Source of the DNA: CAWJJM01 sp963843275
Lineage (GTDB): Bacteria > Acidobacteriota > Thermoanaerobaculia > Multivoradales > JBCCEF01
Assembly: GCA_963843275.1 (NCBI GenBank)
Contig: CAWJJM010000012.1
Span: 248,001-312,000 of the forward strand
Length of the DNA stretch: 64,000 nucleotides
Reading direction: 5' to 3'
Shown: piece after piece, positions 1 through 8,952 of the stretch
Numbering within the stretch: the stretch's first letter is position 1
Layout: every line of letters starts with the position of its first letter
Notes under the pieces: generated by a model
What the model was told of the DNA's origin: nothing
What the model saw: only the letters and a program-made list of their open reading frames with translations
The model's database searches: none
Translations under genes and position numbers: made by a program

Positions 1-643
1 CGCGGGCCCGGGCGCGCTCGAGGACACGGGGGGCCGCGAGCGCCGCCAGGCTGCGCGCCGAGGCGGCGGCCCACCCGGCGCCGGGCCCGTCGCCGTGGCG
101 GGCGGCGAGGGTGAGGGCGGTGGCCTCGGTCGACGCCACCAGTCCCTGGCTGTTGGCCACCACCAGGCGCAGCGCGCTCCAGTCGAGGCCGAGGCGCTCG
201 CCGGCGCCCTCGCCGGCGGCGAGAAGCTCCCTCGCGCTCCCGGGAGTGAGCTCGGCGACGGCGGCGTCGTGCAGCGGCACCTCGGGCGCGCGCGCCGCCT
301 CCTCCGGCCCCGGCAGGTCGAGCGACGCTCCCGGGGCGGCGAGGCGCGACTGGCCGAGGGCGAGGCGCACGGCGCTGGCGAGGGCGGCGGGATCGCCGGC
401 CTCGCCGCGGTGGAACCCGAGGCGGCCGGCCGCCTCGACCCGCACCTGCACCAGGCGTCGCCAGCGCGGCGGCGGGTCGTCGGGCTCCGCGGTGGCGGCG
501 CGCCCCCGGAGAACCTCCAGCCACACCGCCTCGGTGGCGTCGGCGACCGATCCCGCCACGGCGTCGCGCAGGCGGGAGACCACCTCGGTCAACGGCGGGG
601 CCGTGGCGGGGGGGGCGAGGGACTGGGCTCGGACCGGAGGCAT
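1..643 (-). CDS. TldD/PmbA-family protein, N-terminal part (cut by window start)
   Basis: The minus strand is open from an ATG at 643 to the window edge, giving about 214 residues without a stop. The text fits the N-terminal domain of TldD/PmbA (modulator of DNA gyrase) proteins: a stretch ending VRVEAAGRLGFHRGEAGDP, then an alanine-rich helix, then VVANSQGLVASTEAT followed by an A-rich helix ending RSLAALAA. Family members act as paired zinc metallopeptidases (TldD/TldE), but the metal site lies in the missing C-terminal part, so the subfamily cannot be decided. The gene is divergent from the amidohydrolase at 746. No good Shine-Dalgarno precedes the ATG, so the exact start is uncertain. Confidence 0.6.
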   Translation of the reverse strand, partial: MPPVRAQSLAPPATAPPLTEVVSRLRDAVAGSVADATEAVWLEVLRGRAATAEPDDPPPRWRRLVQVRVEAAGRLGFHRGEAGDPAALASAVRLALGQSRLAAPGASLDLPGPEEAARAPEVPLHDAAVAELTPGSARELLAAGEGAGERLGLDWSALRLVVANSQGLVASTEATALTLAARHGDGPGAGWAAASARSLAALAAPRVLERARAR

Positions 644-679
644 GCCGGGGGAGGGCGGGCAGCCGCAGTCTACCGTGGC

Positions 680-709
680 TTGTCCTTTGCAGCCTCCGGC
701 TGCGAGAAT
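680..709 (+). promoter_or_regulatory. possible promoter of the amidohydrolase-pcm-pcm operon
   Basis: TTGTCC at 680-685 and GAGAAT at 704-709 are separated by 18 bp, in the divergent gap upstream of the ATG at 746. The -10 match is weak. Confidence 0.3.
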
Positions 710-745
710 GGGCGCTCTTCGAACGCCTGGACTCGAGAGAGCGCG

Positions 746-2449
746 ATGCTTTTGCGGAGCCTGCGAACCCTTGTGATGCTGGCCGCGATGCTGGGGGTCT
801 CCGGAGCGACCTTTGCGGAGGACGCCGCCGACCTCCTGCTGACGCACGGCGTCTTCTACCCCGTGGTGCCGCCGGGGTCGGTGCAGGGCAGCCTGGCGGT
901 CCGGGGCGGGCGCATCGTCTACCTCGGACCCGACGCGGGAGCCGCGGCCTACCGCGGCCCGGCGACCGAGGTGATCGACCTGCGCGGGCGCGCCGTCACG
1001 CCGGGGCTGATCGACGCCCACTCCCACCTGACCGGCCTCGGCCAGGCGCTCGCCCAGGTCGACCTGGTGGGGACCGGCAGCTATGCCGAGGTGGTGTCGC
1101 GGGTCGCCGCCGCGGCGGCCGACGCCCCCGCCGGCGCCTGGGTCCGCGGCCGCGGCTGGGACCAGAACGACTGGGCCGACGAGGCCTTCCCGACCCACGG
1201 GGCGTTGAGCCGGGCGGTGCGCGACCACCCGGTGTGGCTCACCCGCATCGACGGGCACGCGGCGCTGCTCAACGCGGCCGCCATGGAAGCGCTGGGGATC
1301 GGGCCGGACACCCCCGACCCGCCCGGCGGCCGCCTGCTGCGCGACGCGGCCGGGCGGCCCACCGGCGTGCTGGTCGACAACGCGATGGACGTCGCCGTCG
1401 GCCGCATTCCCGAGCCCACCCTGGCCGAGCGCGAGAAGGCCCTGCGCCGCGCCGCCGAGCACTGCCTGGCGCGCGGCCTGACGACGGTGACCGACATGGG
1501 GGTGGGCGCCGACGACCTGGCCGCCTACCAGGCGCTGCGCGCGGCGGGGGAGCTGCCGCTGCGGGCGGCGGTGTTCCTCGCCGACGACGCCGACCTGCTG
1601 GCGGATTGGCTGCCGCGCGGGCCGCGCCTCGATCCCGAGGGCCGGCTCACCATCCGCGGCGTCAAGCTGTACGCCGACGGCGCCCTGGGCAGCCGCGGCG
1701 CGGCCCTCCTCGAGCCCTACGACGACGACCCGGGCAACCTCGGGCTGCTCGTGTCGAGCGGCGACCACCTGCGCGACGTCGCCACGCGGTCGCTGGCGGC
1801 GGGCTTCCAGGTCGGCATCCACGCCATCGGCGACCGCGGCAACCTGGTGGCGCTCGACGCCCTCGAGGCGGCGCTGGCGACCCTGCCGGAGGGCGCCGCG
1901 GACCCGCGGGTGCGGATCGAGCACGCCCAGGTCATGCGGCCGCAGGACATCGTGCGCATGGCGCGGCTCGGGGTGATCGCCTCGATGCAGCCCACCCACG
2001 CCACCTCGGACATGCCGTGGGCCGCCGACCGGGTGGGGGCGCTGCGGCTCGCCGGCGCCTACGCCTGGCGGAAGGTCCTCGACGCCGGCGGGCGGCTGGC
2101 GCTGGGCAGCGACTTCCCGGTCGAGCGGGTCGATCCGCTGCTCGGCATCTACGCCGCGGTGACCCGCCAGGACCTCGACGGACGGCCGCCGGGCGGCTGG
2201 CTTCCCGACCAGCGGCTGAGTCGCGCCGAGGCGCTGCGCGGCTTCACCCTCGACGCCGCCTGGTCGCTGTTCCTCGACCCGCTGGTGGGCTCGCTCGAGC
2301 CGGGCAAGCGCGCCGACCTGGTGGTGTTCGACCGCGATCCGATGCAGGTGCCGGCGATCGAGATCCCGCGGGTGGCGGTGGACCTGACCGTGGTCGACGG
2401 CCGCGTCGCCTACCGGCGGGCGCAGCCGGCGGCGGAGGGGGCGCGATGA
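746..2449 (+). CDS. exported amidohydrolase family 3 protein (YtcJ-like)
   Basis: A 567-residue metal-dependent amidohydrolase. Residues 1-24 are a Sec signal peptide (hydrophobic core, cleavage near TFA-ED). The metal motif HSH is at 92-94 after TPGLIDA. Further family signatures follow: HAIGDRGN, RIEHAQVMRPQDI, a QPTHATSD loop and GSDFPVE. The C-terminal strand ends in LVVFDRDP, as in YtcJ-like proteins. The family hydrolyses C-N bonds of amides or ureas; the substrate is unknown. The open frame extends upstream to 95, but that part is antisense to the TldD-like gene. The ATG at 746 is chosen because it starts the signal peptide. The stop overlaps the next start as ATGA. Confidence 0.85.
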   Translation: MLLRSLRTLVMLAAMLGVSGATFAEDAADLLLTHGVFYPVVPPGSVQGSLAVRGGRIVYLGPDAGAAAYRGPATEVIDLRGRAVTPGLIDAHSHLTGLGQALAQVDLVGTGSYAEVVSRVAAAAADAPAGAWVRGRGWDQNDWADEAFPTHGALSRAVRDHPVWLTRIDGHAALLNAAAMEALGIGPDTPDPPGGRLLRDAAGRPTGVLVDNAMDVAVGRIPEPTLAEREKALRRAAEHCLARGLTTVTDMGVGADDLAAYQALRAAGELPLRAAVFLADDADLLADWLPRGPRLDPEGRLTIRGVKLYADGALGSRGAALLEPYDDDPGNLGLLVSSGDHLRDVATRSLAAGFQVGIHAIGDRGNLVALDALEAALATLPEGAADPRVRIEHAQVMRPQDIVRMARLGVIASMQPTHATSDMPWAADRVGALRLAGAYAWRKVLDAGGRLALGSDFPVERVDPLLGIYAAVTRQDLDGRPPGGWLPDQRLSRAEALRGFTLDAAWSLFLDPLVGSLEPGKRADLVVFDRDPMQVPAIEIPRVAVDLTVVDGRVAYRRAQPAAEGAR

Positions 2450-3171
2450 GGCGGGTCCGCCGGGCGGCGGCCGCCCTGCTCGCCGCGTCGCTCGCCGGCG
2501 CCGGCGCCGCGCCGCTGGCGGCCGCCCCGGCCGACCCGTACCGGGAGCAGCGCCAGGAGATGGTCGAGCAACAGGTCCGGGGGCGGGGGATCGACGACCC
2601 GGCCGTCCTGGCGGCGATGGCCGAGGTGCCACGGCACCTCTTCGTCGCCGAGGCCGACGTCGCCACCGCCTACGCCGACCGCGCCGTCGCCATCGGCTAC
2701 GGCCAGACCGTCTCGCAGCCCTACGTGGTGGCGCTGATGACCTCGCTGCTCGGCCTCGACCACGACGACCGGGTGCTGGAGATCGGCACCGGTTCGGGCT
2801 ACCACACGGCGGTGCTGTCGCGGGTCGCCGGCCGCGTCTACTCGATGGAGATCATCGAGCCGATGGCCCGCCAGGCGCAGCGGCGGCTCGCCTCGCTGGG
2901 CTACGACAACGTCGAGATCCGGGTCGGCGACGGCTACAAGGGCTGGCCCGAGGAGGCGCCGTTCGACGCCATCATCCTCACCGCCGCGCCGCCGCGGATC
3001 CCCCAGCCGCTGATCGACCAGCTCAAGGTGGGCGGGCGCATGGTGGTGCCGGTCGGCGGCTACATCCAGGATCTGCAGGTGATCGACAAGACGGCGGACG
3101 GACTGCAGAAGCGCACCGTCATCCCGGTGCGGCTGCAGCCGATGACCGGGCAGGTGCGGGAGGGCGGATGA
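2446..3171 (+). CDS. pcm: exported protein-L-isoaspartate O-methyltransferase (first copy)
   Basis: A 241-residue member of the isoaspartyl methyltransferase family, which uses SAM to methylate L-isoaspartyl residues in damaged proteins. Motifs seen are EVPRHLFV, GYGQTVSQPYVVALM, and the SAM-binding VLEIGTGSGYHTAVLS, followed by DGYKGWPEEAPFDAIILTAA. Residues 1-27 form a basic, hydrophobic, alanine-rich signal peptide, so the protein should be exported; cytoplasmic Pcm lacks this. The ATG at 2446 overlaps the upstream stop (ATGA), and its own stop overlaps the next gene, so translation is probably coupled. The enzymatic family is clear; why a SAM enzyme is exported is not. Confidence 0.88.
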   Translation: MRRVRRAAAALLAASLAGAGAAPLAAAPADPYREQRQEMVEQQVRGRGIDDPAVLAAMAEVPRHLFVAEADVATAYADRAVAIGYGQTVSQPYVVALMTSLLGLDHDDRVLEIGTGSGYHTAVLSRVAGRVYSMEIIEPMARQAQRRLASLGYDNVEIRVGDGYKGWPEEAPFDAIILTAAPPRIPQPLIDQLKVGGRMVVPVGGYIQDLQVIDKTADGLQKRTVIPVRLQPMTGQVREGG

Positions 3172-3968
3172 GGCTGCCGGCCGCCGGAGCGCTGGCGGTC
3201 GTCGCGCTGGCCGTTCCGCTGGCCGCCTGCCCCGGCCGCTCGCCGGCCGCGCCGCCGGGCCCCGGCGCCGGCTTCGCCGACCAGCGTCAGGCCATGGTCG
3301 ACGTGCTGCGCTCGGCCGCGATCCGCGACCCGCGGGTGCTGGAGGCGATGGCCGAGGTCCCCCGCCACCGCTTCGTGCCGCCGCCGTGGCAGGGCGCCGC
3401 GTACCGCGACGAGCCGCTGCCCATCGGCCACGGCCAGACGATCTCCCAGCCCTACGTGGTCGCCCTGATGTCGTCGCTGGCCGACCTCCACGGCGGCGAC
3501 AAGGTGCTGGAGATCGGCACCGGCTCGGGCTACCACGCCGCGGTGCTGTCGCGCCTCGCCGGCCGCGTCTACTCGATCGAGATCGTGCCAGCGCTCGCCG
3601 ACCGGGCGCGCCGCACCCTCGCCGAGCTGGGCTACCGCAACGTCGAGGTGCGCCGCGGCGACGGCTACAGGGGGTGGCCGGAGGCGGCGCCGTTCGACGC
3701 CATCGTGCTGACCGCGGCGCCGCGACACATCCCGCCGCCGCTGCTCGCCCAGCTCGCCGTGGGCGGACGGCTGGTCGCCCCCGTGGGCGGCCGCGAGCAG
3801 GAGCTCACGCTGATCACCCGCACCCCGGCGGGCTACCGGCGCGAGTCGATCACCCCCGTGCGCTTCGTCCCCATGACGGGGGAGGCGGACCGGGAGCCCG
3901 GGTCGGAGCCCGGCCCCGGCTCCGACCCCGGCCGAGCCGCCGATCCTGGCGGCCGTGCACCCGGTTGA
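3168..3968 (+). CDS. pcm: protein-L-isoaspartate O-methyltransferase, lipoprotein-type second copy
   Basis: A 266-residue paralogue of the preceding gene with the same landmarks: EVPRHRFV, GHGQTISQPYVVALM, VLEIGTGSGYHAAVLS and PFDAIVLTAAP. It begins with a lipoprotein signal ending LAAC (Cys near residue 21), so it is probably a lipidated envelope protein. The C-terminus is a low-complexity Pro/Gly/Glu/Asp tail with a PGSEPG-PGSDPG repeat, not part of the usual fold. It overlaps the first copy by ATGA, which points to tandem duplication with coupled expression. Methyltransferase identity is secure; lipid anchoring is inferred from the lipobox. Confidence 0.87.
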   Translation: MRLPAAGALAVVALAVPLAACPGRSPAAPPGPGAGFADQRQAMVDVLRSAAIRDPRVLEAMAEVPRHRFVPPPWQGAAYRDEPLPIGHGQTISQPYVVALMSSLADLHGGDKVLEIGTGSGYHAAVLSRLAGRVYSIEIVPALADRARRTLAELGYRNVEVRRGDGYRGWPEAAPFDAIVLTAAPRHIPPPLLAQLAVGGRLVAPVGGREQELTLITRTPAGYRRESITPVRFVPMTGEADREPGSEPGPGSDPGRAADPGGRAPG

Positions 3969-4003
3969 GCGGCCGGCCGCGCGCCCGACCGCGAGGAGCC
4001 GCG

Positions 4004-5740
4004 ATGAGCCACGAGGCGCTGTGCCCCGCCGTCCCCCTGATCGCCGGCCTGTTGCTCGTCGCCGGCCTGCCGCCCGCCGCCGCGCAGGAGCCGCCGCCGC
4101 TCTTCGTCGAGCGCGTCGACGTCAACGTCGTCAACGTCGAGGTCTTCGTCACCGACGCGCGGGGGCGCCAGGTCGCCGGCCTCGGCCGCGAGGACTTCGA
4201 GGTGCTCCAGGACGGCGAGCCGGTCGAGGTCACGAACTTCTTCTCCATCTCGCGGCAGGACCGGGTGGCGGAGGCGCTGAGCGCCTCGCCGGCGGAGCTC
4301 GCCGCCGGCGCGGCCCGCGGCGGCGCCGTCGACCTGCCCCCCGAGCAGCAGCTCAACCTGCTGGTCTACGTCGACCACTTCAACCTCCATCCGTCGACGC
4401 GTAGCCGGGTGCTCGACGACCTGCGCGGCTTCCTCGAGGACCGCATGTTCGAGGGGGACCGGGTGATGGTGATGGGCTACGACGGTCAGCTCGACCTGGT
4501 GCAGCCGTTCACGCGCGATCCCGTCGCCGTCGACGCGGCGCTGGCCGGCATGAAGAAGGTCAAGACGGGCCGGCAGCAGTTCGACGCCCGGCGCAACCGC
4601 GTCATGGCGGGCATCCGCATCGCGTTCCGCGACGGCGAGCCGGTGGTGGCGAACGAGCTGGTGCGCGGCTACATCCAGGAGCAGCAGCTCGAGCTGCGGC
4701 GCTCGGCGAAAGCCCTGTCGACCGTGGTGCGCTCGCTGGCCGGGCTGCCCGGCCGCAAGGCGCTGGTGTACGTCAGCGAGGGTCTGCCGCAGCGGCCCGG
4801 CGAGGACCTCTACCAGTACATGGCGGAGATCTTCTCGCAGACGGAGATCCCCGGCGGGTCCGGCTTCTCCGCCGACAACGTCGACACCTCGATCGAGGCG
4901 CTCAAGGCCGACGAGTCGGCGGTGTTCGACGACATCACCCGGCACGCCAACGCCCACCAGGTGACGCTGTATCCCGTCGACGCCCGCGGCGCCGCCGGCG
5001 ACTCCACCCTCGGCGCCGACAACCCGGGCCTGATGATCGCCAACCGCACCGGGCTCGACGCCCTGCGCACGGTGATGCAGCAGGAGCCGCTGATCGAGAT
5101 GGCGGTGGCGACGGGCGGCCGGGCGGTCCTCGGCACCAGCAACTTCGCCGACGCGATGCGGACCGACGCGGGCGACTTCGACAACTTCTATTCCCTCGGC
5201 TACGCCTCGCCGGCGGCGGGCGACGGGCGGTACCATGTCATCGAGGTGCGGGTGAAGCGGCCGGGGCTCCGGGTGCGTCACCGCCAGGGCTACGTCGACA
5301 AGCCGCAGGCGGAGATCGTCGCCGACCGCACCCTGTCGTCGCTGGTCTACGGGCTGGAGTCCAACCCCCTGGGGGTGTCGATCGACTTCGGGACGCCCGA
5401 GCGCAGCGGCCGGCGCGCCGTCGTGGTCCCGGTGATGGTGCGGATCCCCTTCCGCGACGTGACGCTGCTCCCCAACGGTGCGCTGGAGGAGGGGCGGCTG
5501 CACATCTTCCTGGCGGTGCAGGACGACCGGGGCGGCGTCTCCGACCTCCACCGCCAGGACTACCCGCTGAGCATCCCCCACGAGCAGCTCGGCGCGGCCC
5601 GCGGCAAGGAGATCGGCTACCTGGTGCGCCTGCAGGTGACGCCGGGGACGCCGACGGTGGCGGTCGGTGTCTGGGACGAGCTCTCCGGCACCGAGTCGTT
5701 CGTCCACAAGCAGCTGCGGGTCGCCCGGCCGCGCTCCTGA
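4004..5740 (+). CDS. secreted VWFA-related domain protein
   Basis: A 578-residue exported protein with a signal peptide at 1-28 (cleavage after AAAQ). It then has the pattern of acidobacterial VWFA-related proteins: VDVNVVNVEVFVTD, DFEVLQDGEPVEVTNFF, a strand LLVYVDHFNL, a long alpha/beta region with GRKALVYVSEGLP, and the C-terminal NFYSLGYASPA and EVRVKRPGLRVRHRQGY blocks. In place of a classical DxSxS metal site it has VYVDHFN, so metal binding is doubtful. Function is unknown; these proteins are thought to mediate envelope protein contacts. A GAGGAG Shine-Dalgarno lies about 8 bases before the ATG. It converges on a paralogue at 5759-7441. Confidence 0.85.
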   Translation: MSHEALCPAVPLIAGLLLVAGLPPAAAQEPPPLFVERVDVNVVNVEVFVTDARGRQVAGLGREDFEVLQDGEPVEVTNFFSISRQDRVAEALSASPAELAAGAARGGAVDLPPEQQLNLLVYVDHFNLHPSTRSRVLDDLRGFLEDRMFEGDRVMVMGYDGQLDLVQPFTRDPVAVDAALAGMKKVKTGRQQFDARRNRVMAGIRIAFRDGEPVVANELVRGYIQEQQLELRRSAKALSTVVRSLAGLPGRKALVYVSEGLPQRPGEDLYQYMAEIFSQTEIPGGSGFSADNVDTSIEALKADESAVFDDITRHANAHQVTLYPVDARGAAGDSTLGADNPGLMIANRTGLDALRTVMQQEPLIEMAVATGGRAVLGTSNFADAMRTDAGDFDNFYSLGYASPAAGDGRYHVIEVRVKRPGLRVRHRQGYVDKPQAEIVADRTLSSLVYGLESNPLGVSIDFGTPERSGRRAVVVPVMVRIPFRDVTLLPNGALEEGRLHIFLAVQDDRGGVSDLHRQDYPLSIPHEQLGAARGKEIGYLVRLQVTPGTPTVAVGVWDELSGTESFVHKQLRVARPRS

Positions 5741-5754
5741 GCGCCGGCCGGCGC
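5741..5754. terminator. GC palindrome between convergent VWFA genes
   Basis: GCGCCGGCCGGCGC is a perfect 14-bp palindrome filling most of the 18-bp gap between the two stop codons. It may act as a symmetrical transcription barrier, but it has no loop and no T-tract, so the role is a guess. Confidence 0.3.
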
Positions 5755-5758
5755 GCTC

Positions 5759-7441
5759 TCAGCCGCCGATCCGCACCGGCCGGCGCAGGAAGGAGCTGTC
5801 GCCGCCGACCTCGTCGGTGACGCCGACGGCGACCTGGTGCGTCCCCGCCTCCATGCGCAGCTCGGCGGCGTAGGTGAAGACCTGGCCGCGGGCCGTCTCG
5901 AGATCGGCGTCGGGAACGGCGAGAGGGAAGGGCTCCTGGACCGGCGTCGAGGTCTCGCCGTCGCCGTCCATCACCGCCACCGAGACGCGCAGCCGTCCCC
6001 GGTGGCCGTCGGCGGTGGGCACCAGGGTGACGCGGCCGATCGGGATGAGCACCTCGAGGGGCAGGCGCCAGGTGCCCTTGCCGTCGGACTCCGGGGTGCC
6101 GAAGCGCACCTCGACGCCGAGCGGGTTGACGCCGACGCCGTAGAAGAGCGCCGCCAGGGTGCCGTCGCCGACCTCGCTCTCCAGCGTCTTGTCGCGGTAG
6201 CCCAGCCGGTGCCGGACGGTCACCCCGCGCCGCTTCACGCGCACGGAGATGTCGTGGTAGCGGCCGTCCCCCTGGTGCGCCGGCGTATAGCCCAGCGAGT
6301 AGTAGGACGTCAGGTCGGCCTCCATGGCGGCGAGCGCCCCGTCGACGTTGGCGGTGTTCAGCGAGGCGCGGCCGCCGGTGCCCTCGGCCAGTGCCAGCAG
6401 CGGCTCCTGGCGGTTGGCGTCGTGGATGAAGTCGAGGTCGACGGTGGAGCCCGCCGAGCCGCCGTGCTCGGCGGAGATCGAGTCGCGGGGACCGCCGCCG
6501 GCGGCGTCGATCGGGTAGAAGGTGACCCGGTTGGCGTTGGCCTTCGCCACCAGCTCGTGCAGCTCCGAGCGCAGCAGGTAGCGGTGCGAGGTGAGCATCC
6601 CGGTGGTGCTGCGCCCGAAGCGGTCGTCGACGCGGTTGAAGAGGTCCTCGCCGGCAGCCATCGGCAGCCCCTCGCTGACGTAGACCAGCGCCTTGCGGCC
6701 GACCAGCCCGCCGAGCGACGAGATCAGCTCACCCAGCGCGTTGACGCTGTGGCGGGCGTCGTCGTAGAGACCACGGGCGTAGAAGTCCGCCGCCGAGGCG
6801 GCCTCGGAGGCCCCGTTGGCCTTGTCGATCCGGTCGACCACCCGCCGGCGCTCGGTGGCCGACTCCTCGCCCAGCGCGTGCACCCGCTCGAGGCGGTCGA
6901 GCGCGTCCTGCGCCAGGGCCGGGTCGGCGGTGAACGTCTGCTCGATCGACAGCGAGTGGTCGAAGCTGACCACCATCACGCGGTCGCCGGGCCGCAGCTC
7001 CGTCGCCAGGAAGCGCTTGACGCCGCGCAGGGCCTGGTTGCGGCGGAACGGCGAGAGGAACAGGTTGTCGACGTAGACCACCAGGTGGAGGCGCTCGGCG
7101 GCCGCGGCCTCGACCTCGGCGGCGGCGGTCGGGGGTCGAGGCGCGGGGCGGGCGGGCGCGGTCGGGCGCACCGCCGGGGTGGCCGCTCCGACCTCGGCGA
7201 AGTTGGTCAGCGGCACCGGCCTGCCGTCCTCGGAGACCTCGAAGTCGTCGGCGGTGAGGCCGTGGACCGGGCGGCCGTCGCGCCCGGTCACCACGACGTC
7301 GACGTTGACCACGTGGACGGCCAGCGACTCGAAGAACATCTCGTCGGAAGCCGGCGGGGCCTCGGGGGCCTGCCCGGCGGCCACCCAGGCCAGCGACGCC
7401 AGGCAGGGCACGAGCAGCTGACGGCGGATCGCGGCTCTCAT
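5759..7441 (-). CDS. secreted VWFA-related domain protein (paralogue)
   Basis: A 560-residue paralogue of the convergent gene at 4004-5740, with the same block order: VHVVNVDVVVTGRDG, DFEVSEDGRPVPLTNF, HLVVYVDNLFLSPF, GRKALVYVSEGLP, YYSLGYTPAHQGDGRYHD and VTVRHRLGYRDK. Residues 1-25 are a signal peptide. The start MRAAIRRQ at 7441 is preferred over an upstream in-frame codon at 7519 because it directly precedes the signal peptide and has GAGGAA about 8 bases upstream. It is divergent from the M48 lipoprotein gene at 7585. Function unknown; the two paralogues sit tail to tail. Confidence 0.85.
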   Translation of the reverse strand: MRAAIRRQLLVPCLASLAWVAAGQAPEAPPASDEMFFESLAVHVVNVDVVVTGRDGRPVHGLTADDFEVSEDGRPVPLTNFAEVGAATPAVRPTAPARPAPRPPTAAAEVEAAAAERLHLVVYVDNLFLSPFRRNQALRGVKRFLATELRPGDRVMVVSFDHSLSIEQTFTADPALAQDALDRLERVHALGEESATERRRVVDRIDKANGASEAASAADFYARGLYDDARHSVNALGELISSLGGLVGRKALVYVSEGLPMAAGEDLFNRVDDRFGRSTTGMLTSHRYLLRSELHELVAKANANRVTFYPIDAAGGGPRDSISAEHGGSAGSTVDLDFIHDANRQEPLLALAEGTGGRASLNTANVDGALAAMEADLTSYYSLGYTPAHQGDGRYHDISVRVKRRGVTVRHRLGYRDKTLESEVGDGTLAALFYGVGVNPLGVEVRFGTPESDGKGTWRLPLEVLIPIGRVTLVPTADGHRGRLRVSVAVMDGDGETSTPVQEPFPLAVPDADLETARGQVFTYAAELRMEAGTHQVAVGVTDEVGGDSSFLRRPVRIGG

Positions 7442-7584
7442 GCTCGGTTCCTCGCGGGAAGGTCGGAGGACGGCCCCCGGGCGGCGCAGTGTAGCACCCG
7501 CGCGGCCGCCGGCAGCCACCGCCGCTGACGTAGACTCGGCCGACGACCGCGGGGCGCGGCGCGCCGCGCCCGGTGGAGGTCCCG

Positions 7585-8952
7585 ATGCGTTCCCATCCCC
7601 TGTTCCGCTCCCTCGCCGCCGCGCTCTCGGCGCTCCTGCTGGCCGCCTGCGCCACCACCGACCTGCCCCCGATCCCGGCGGCCGGTCCCGGCTTCCGGCC
7701 GCTGCCCGACGAGGTCGAGCTGTGGCAGGAGGCGCGCGCGGAGGAGGCCCGGCTCCTGGCCGAGGCGCCCGTCTACGACGATGCGGCGTTGACCGCCTAC
7801 CTGGAGGACGTGGCGGCGCGGCTGACGCCGCCGGCGATGGCCTCCAACCCGCTGCTGTCGCACCGCGTCACGGTGCTGGCCGACCCGACGTTGAACGCGT
7901 TTTCGTATCCCCATGGAAGCCTGTACGTGCACACCGGCCTGTTGGCCCGCCTCGCCAACGAGGACCAGCTCGCCACCGTCCTCGGCCACGAGATCAGCCA
8001 CGTCGAGTACCGGCACATGGTGCGCCACCGGCGCGCCGCCGCCAATCGCGCGGTCGGCGTCGGGATCGCCGCCTTCGCGGCCCTGGTGGTGCTGACCGCC
8101 GCGGAGATCGACGCCGCCGACGAGGGCAAGTGGGTGCGCGCCGAGAACCTCCATTTCTTCGCTGAGCTGGTGGTGGACCTGGGTCTGCAGATCGCCTTCG
8201 TCGCGGCGGTCAACGGCTACGGTCGCAAGCTCGAGCTGGAGGCGGACCGGGGAGGGTTCCGCAAGCTCGCCGCGGCCGGCTACCGGCCGGCCGAGGCGTC
8301 CGAGATGTACGAGACGCTGCTCGCCTCCACCGCCGGCGAGGCCGGACGTCTCGAGACCTTCTTCTTCGGCTCGCACCCACGGCTGACCGAGCGCATCGAC
8401 AGCGCCCGCCGCTGGGCCGAGAGCGGTGTTGCGGAGGAGGACGCCGCGGCGGACGAGGGGCCGGCGCCGGCGGGAGACGCGGAGCGCTTCGCCCGCGTCC
8501 TCCAGCCGGTGTTGCGCGACGACGCGCGGATGAACCTCGAGCGGGGGCGGCTCGACCTCGCCGCGGCGGACCTCGAGCGGGCGCTCGGCTGGGACGCGGA
8601 CGACGCCGAGGGCCGCACCCTGCTCGGCGAGCTCCGCCTGCTGCAGGCGGCGGCGACGCCCGCCGCGGAGGCGGAGGCGCTGCGCGACGACGCGCGCCGC
8701 GCCTTCCACGAGGCGATCCGCCTGGATCCCGACCTGGCGGAGCCGCACCGCGAGCTGGGGCTGTTGCTGGCGGACGACGGCGACGCCGCCGGGGCCTGCC
8801 GCGAGCTCGGCCACTACCTGGAGCTGGCGCCCGACGCCGACGACGCCGCGGAGATCGACGACCGGCGGTACGAGCTCGAGGAGGCCGGGGCCTGCGCCCT
8901 TCCCGCCGCGCCCCCTCCCGAGGCCGCCGGCGCCGTCTACATCCGCGAGTAG
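7585..8952 (+). CDS. M48 family metalloprotease lipoprotein with TPR repeats
   Basis: A 455-residue predicted lipoprotein (lipobox LAAC, Cys22). The peptidase domain carries the zinc motif HEISH at 135-139, and downstream the glutamate-containing helix LELEADRGGFRKLA, as in BepA/LoiP-like M48 proteases that clear misfolded envelope proteins. About residues 315-440 form TPR-like helical pairs, including AFHEAIRLDPDLAEPH and LGHYLELAPDADD. The ATG at 7585 follows a GGAGG Shine-Dalgarno; the GTG at 7573 overlaps that site and is less likely. The 3' end overlaps the convergent ETF-QO gene by 16 bp. Confidence 0.87.
   Translation: MRSHPLFRSLAAALSALLLAACATTDLPPIPAAGPGFRPLPDEVELWQEARAEEARLLAEAPVYDDAALTAYLEDVAARLTPPAMASNPLLSHRVTVLADPTLNAFSYPHGSLYVHTGLLARLANEDQLATVLGHEISHVEYRHMVRHRRAAANRAVGVGIAAFAALVVLTAAEIDAADEGKWVRAENLHFFAELVVDLGLQIAFVAAVNGYGRKLELEADRGGFRKLAAAGYRPAEASEMYETLLASTAGEAGRLETFFFGSHPRLTERIDSARRWAESGVAEEDAAADEGPAPAGDAERFARVLQPVLRDDARMNLERGRLDLAAADLERALGWDADDAEGRTLLGELRLLQAAATPAAEAEALRDDARRAFHEAIRLDPDLAEPHRELGLLLADDGDAAGACRELGHYLELAPDADDAAEIDDRRYELEEAGACALPAAPPPEAAGAVYIRE

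Noticed and set aside
95..745. Upstream extension of the amidohydrolase frame to 95
   Set aside because: It is antisense to the TldD/PmbA-like gene and would bury the signal peptide that starts at 746.
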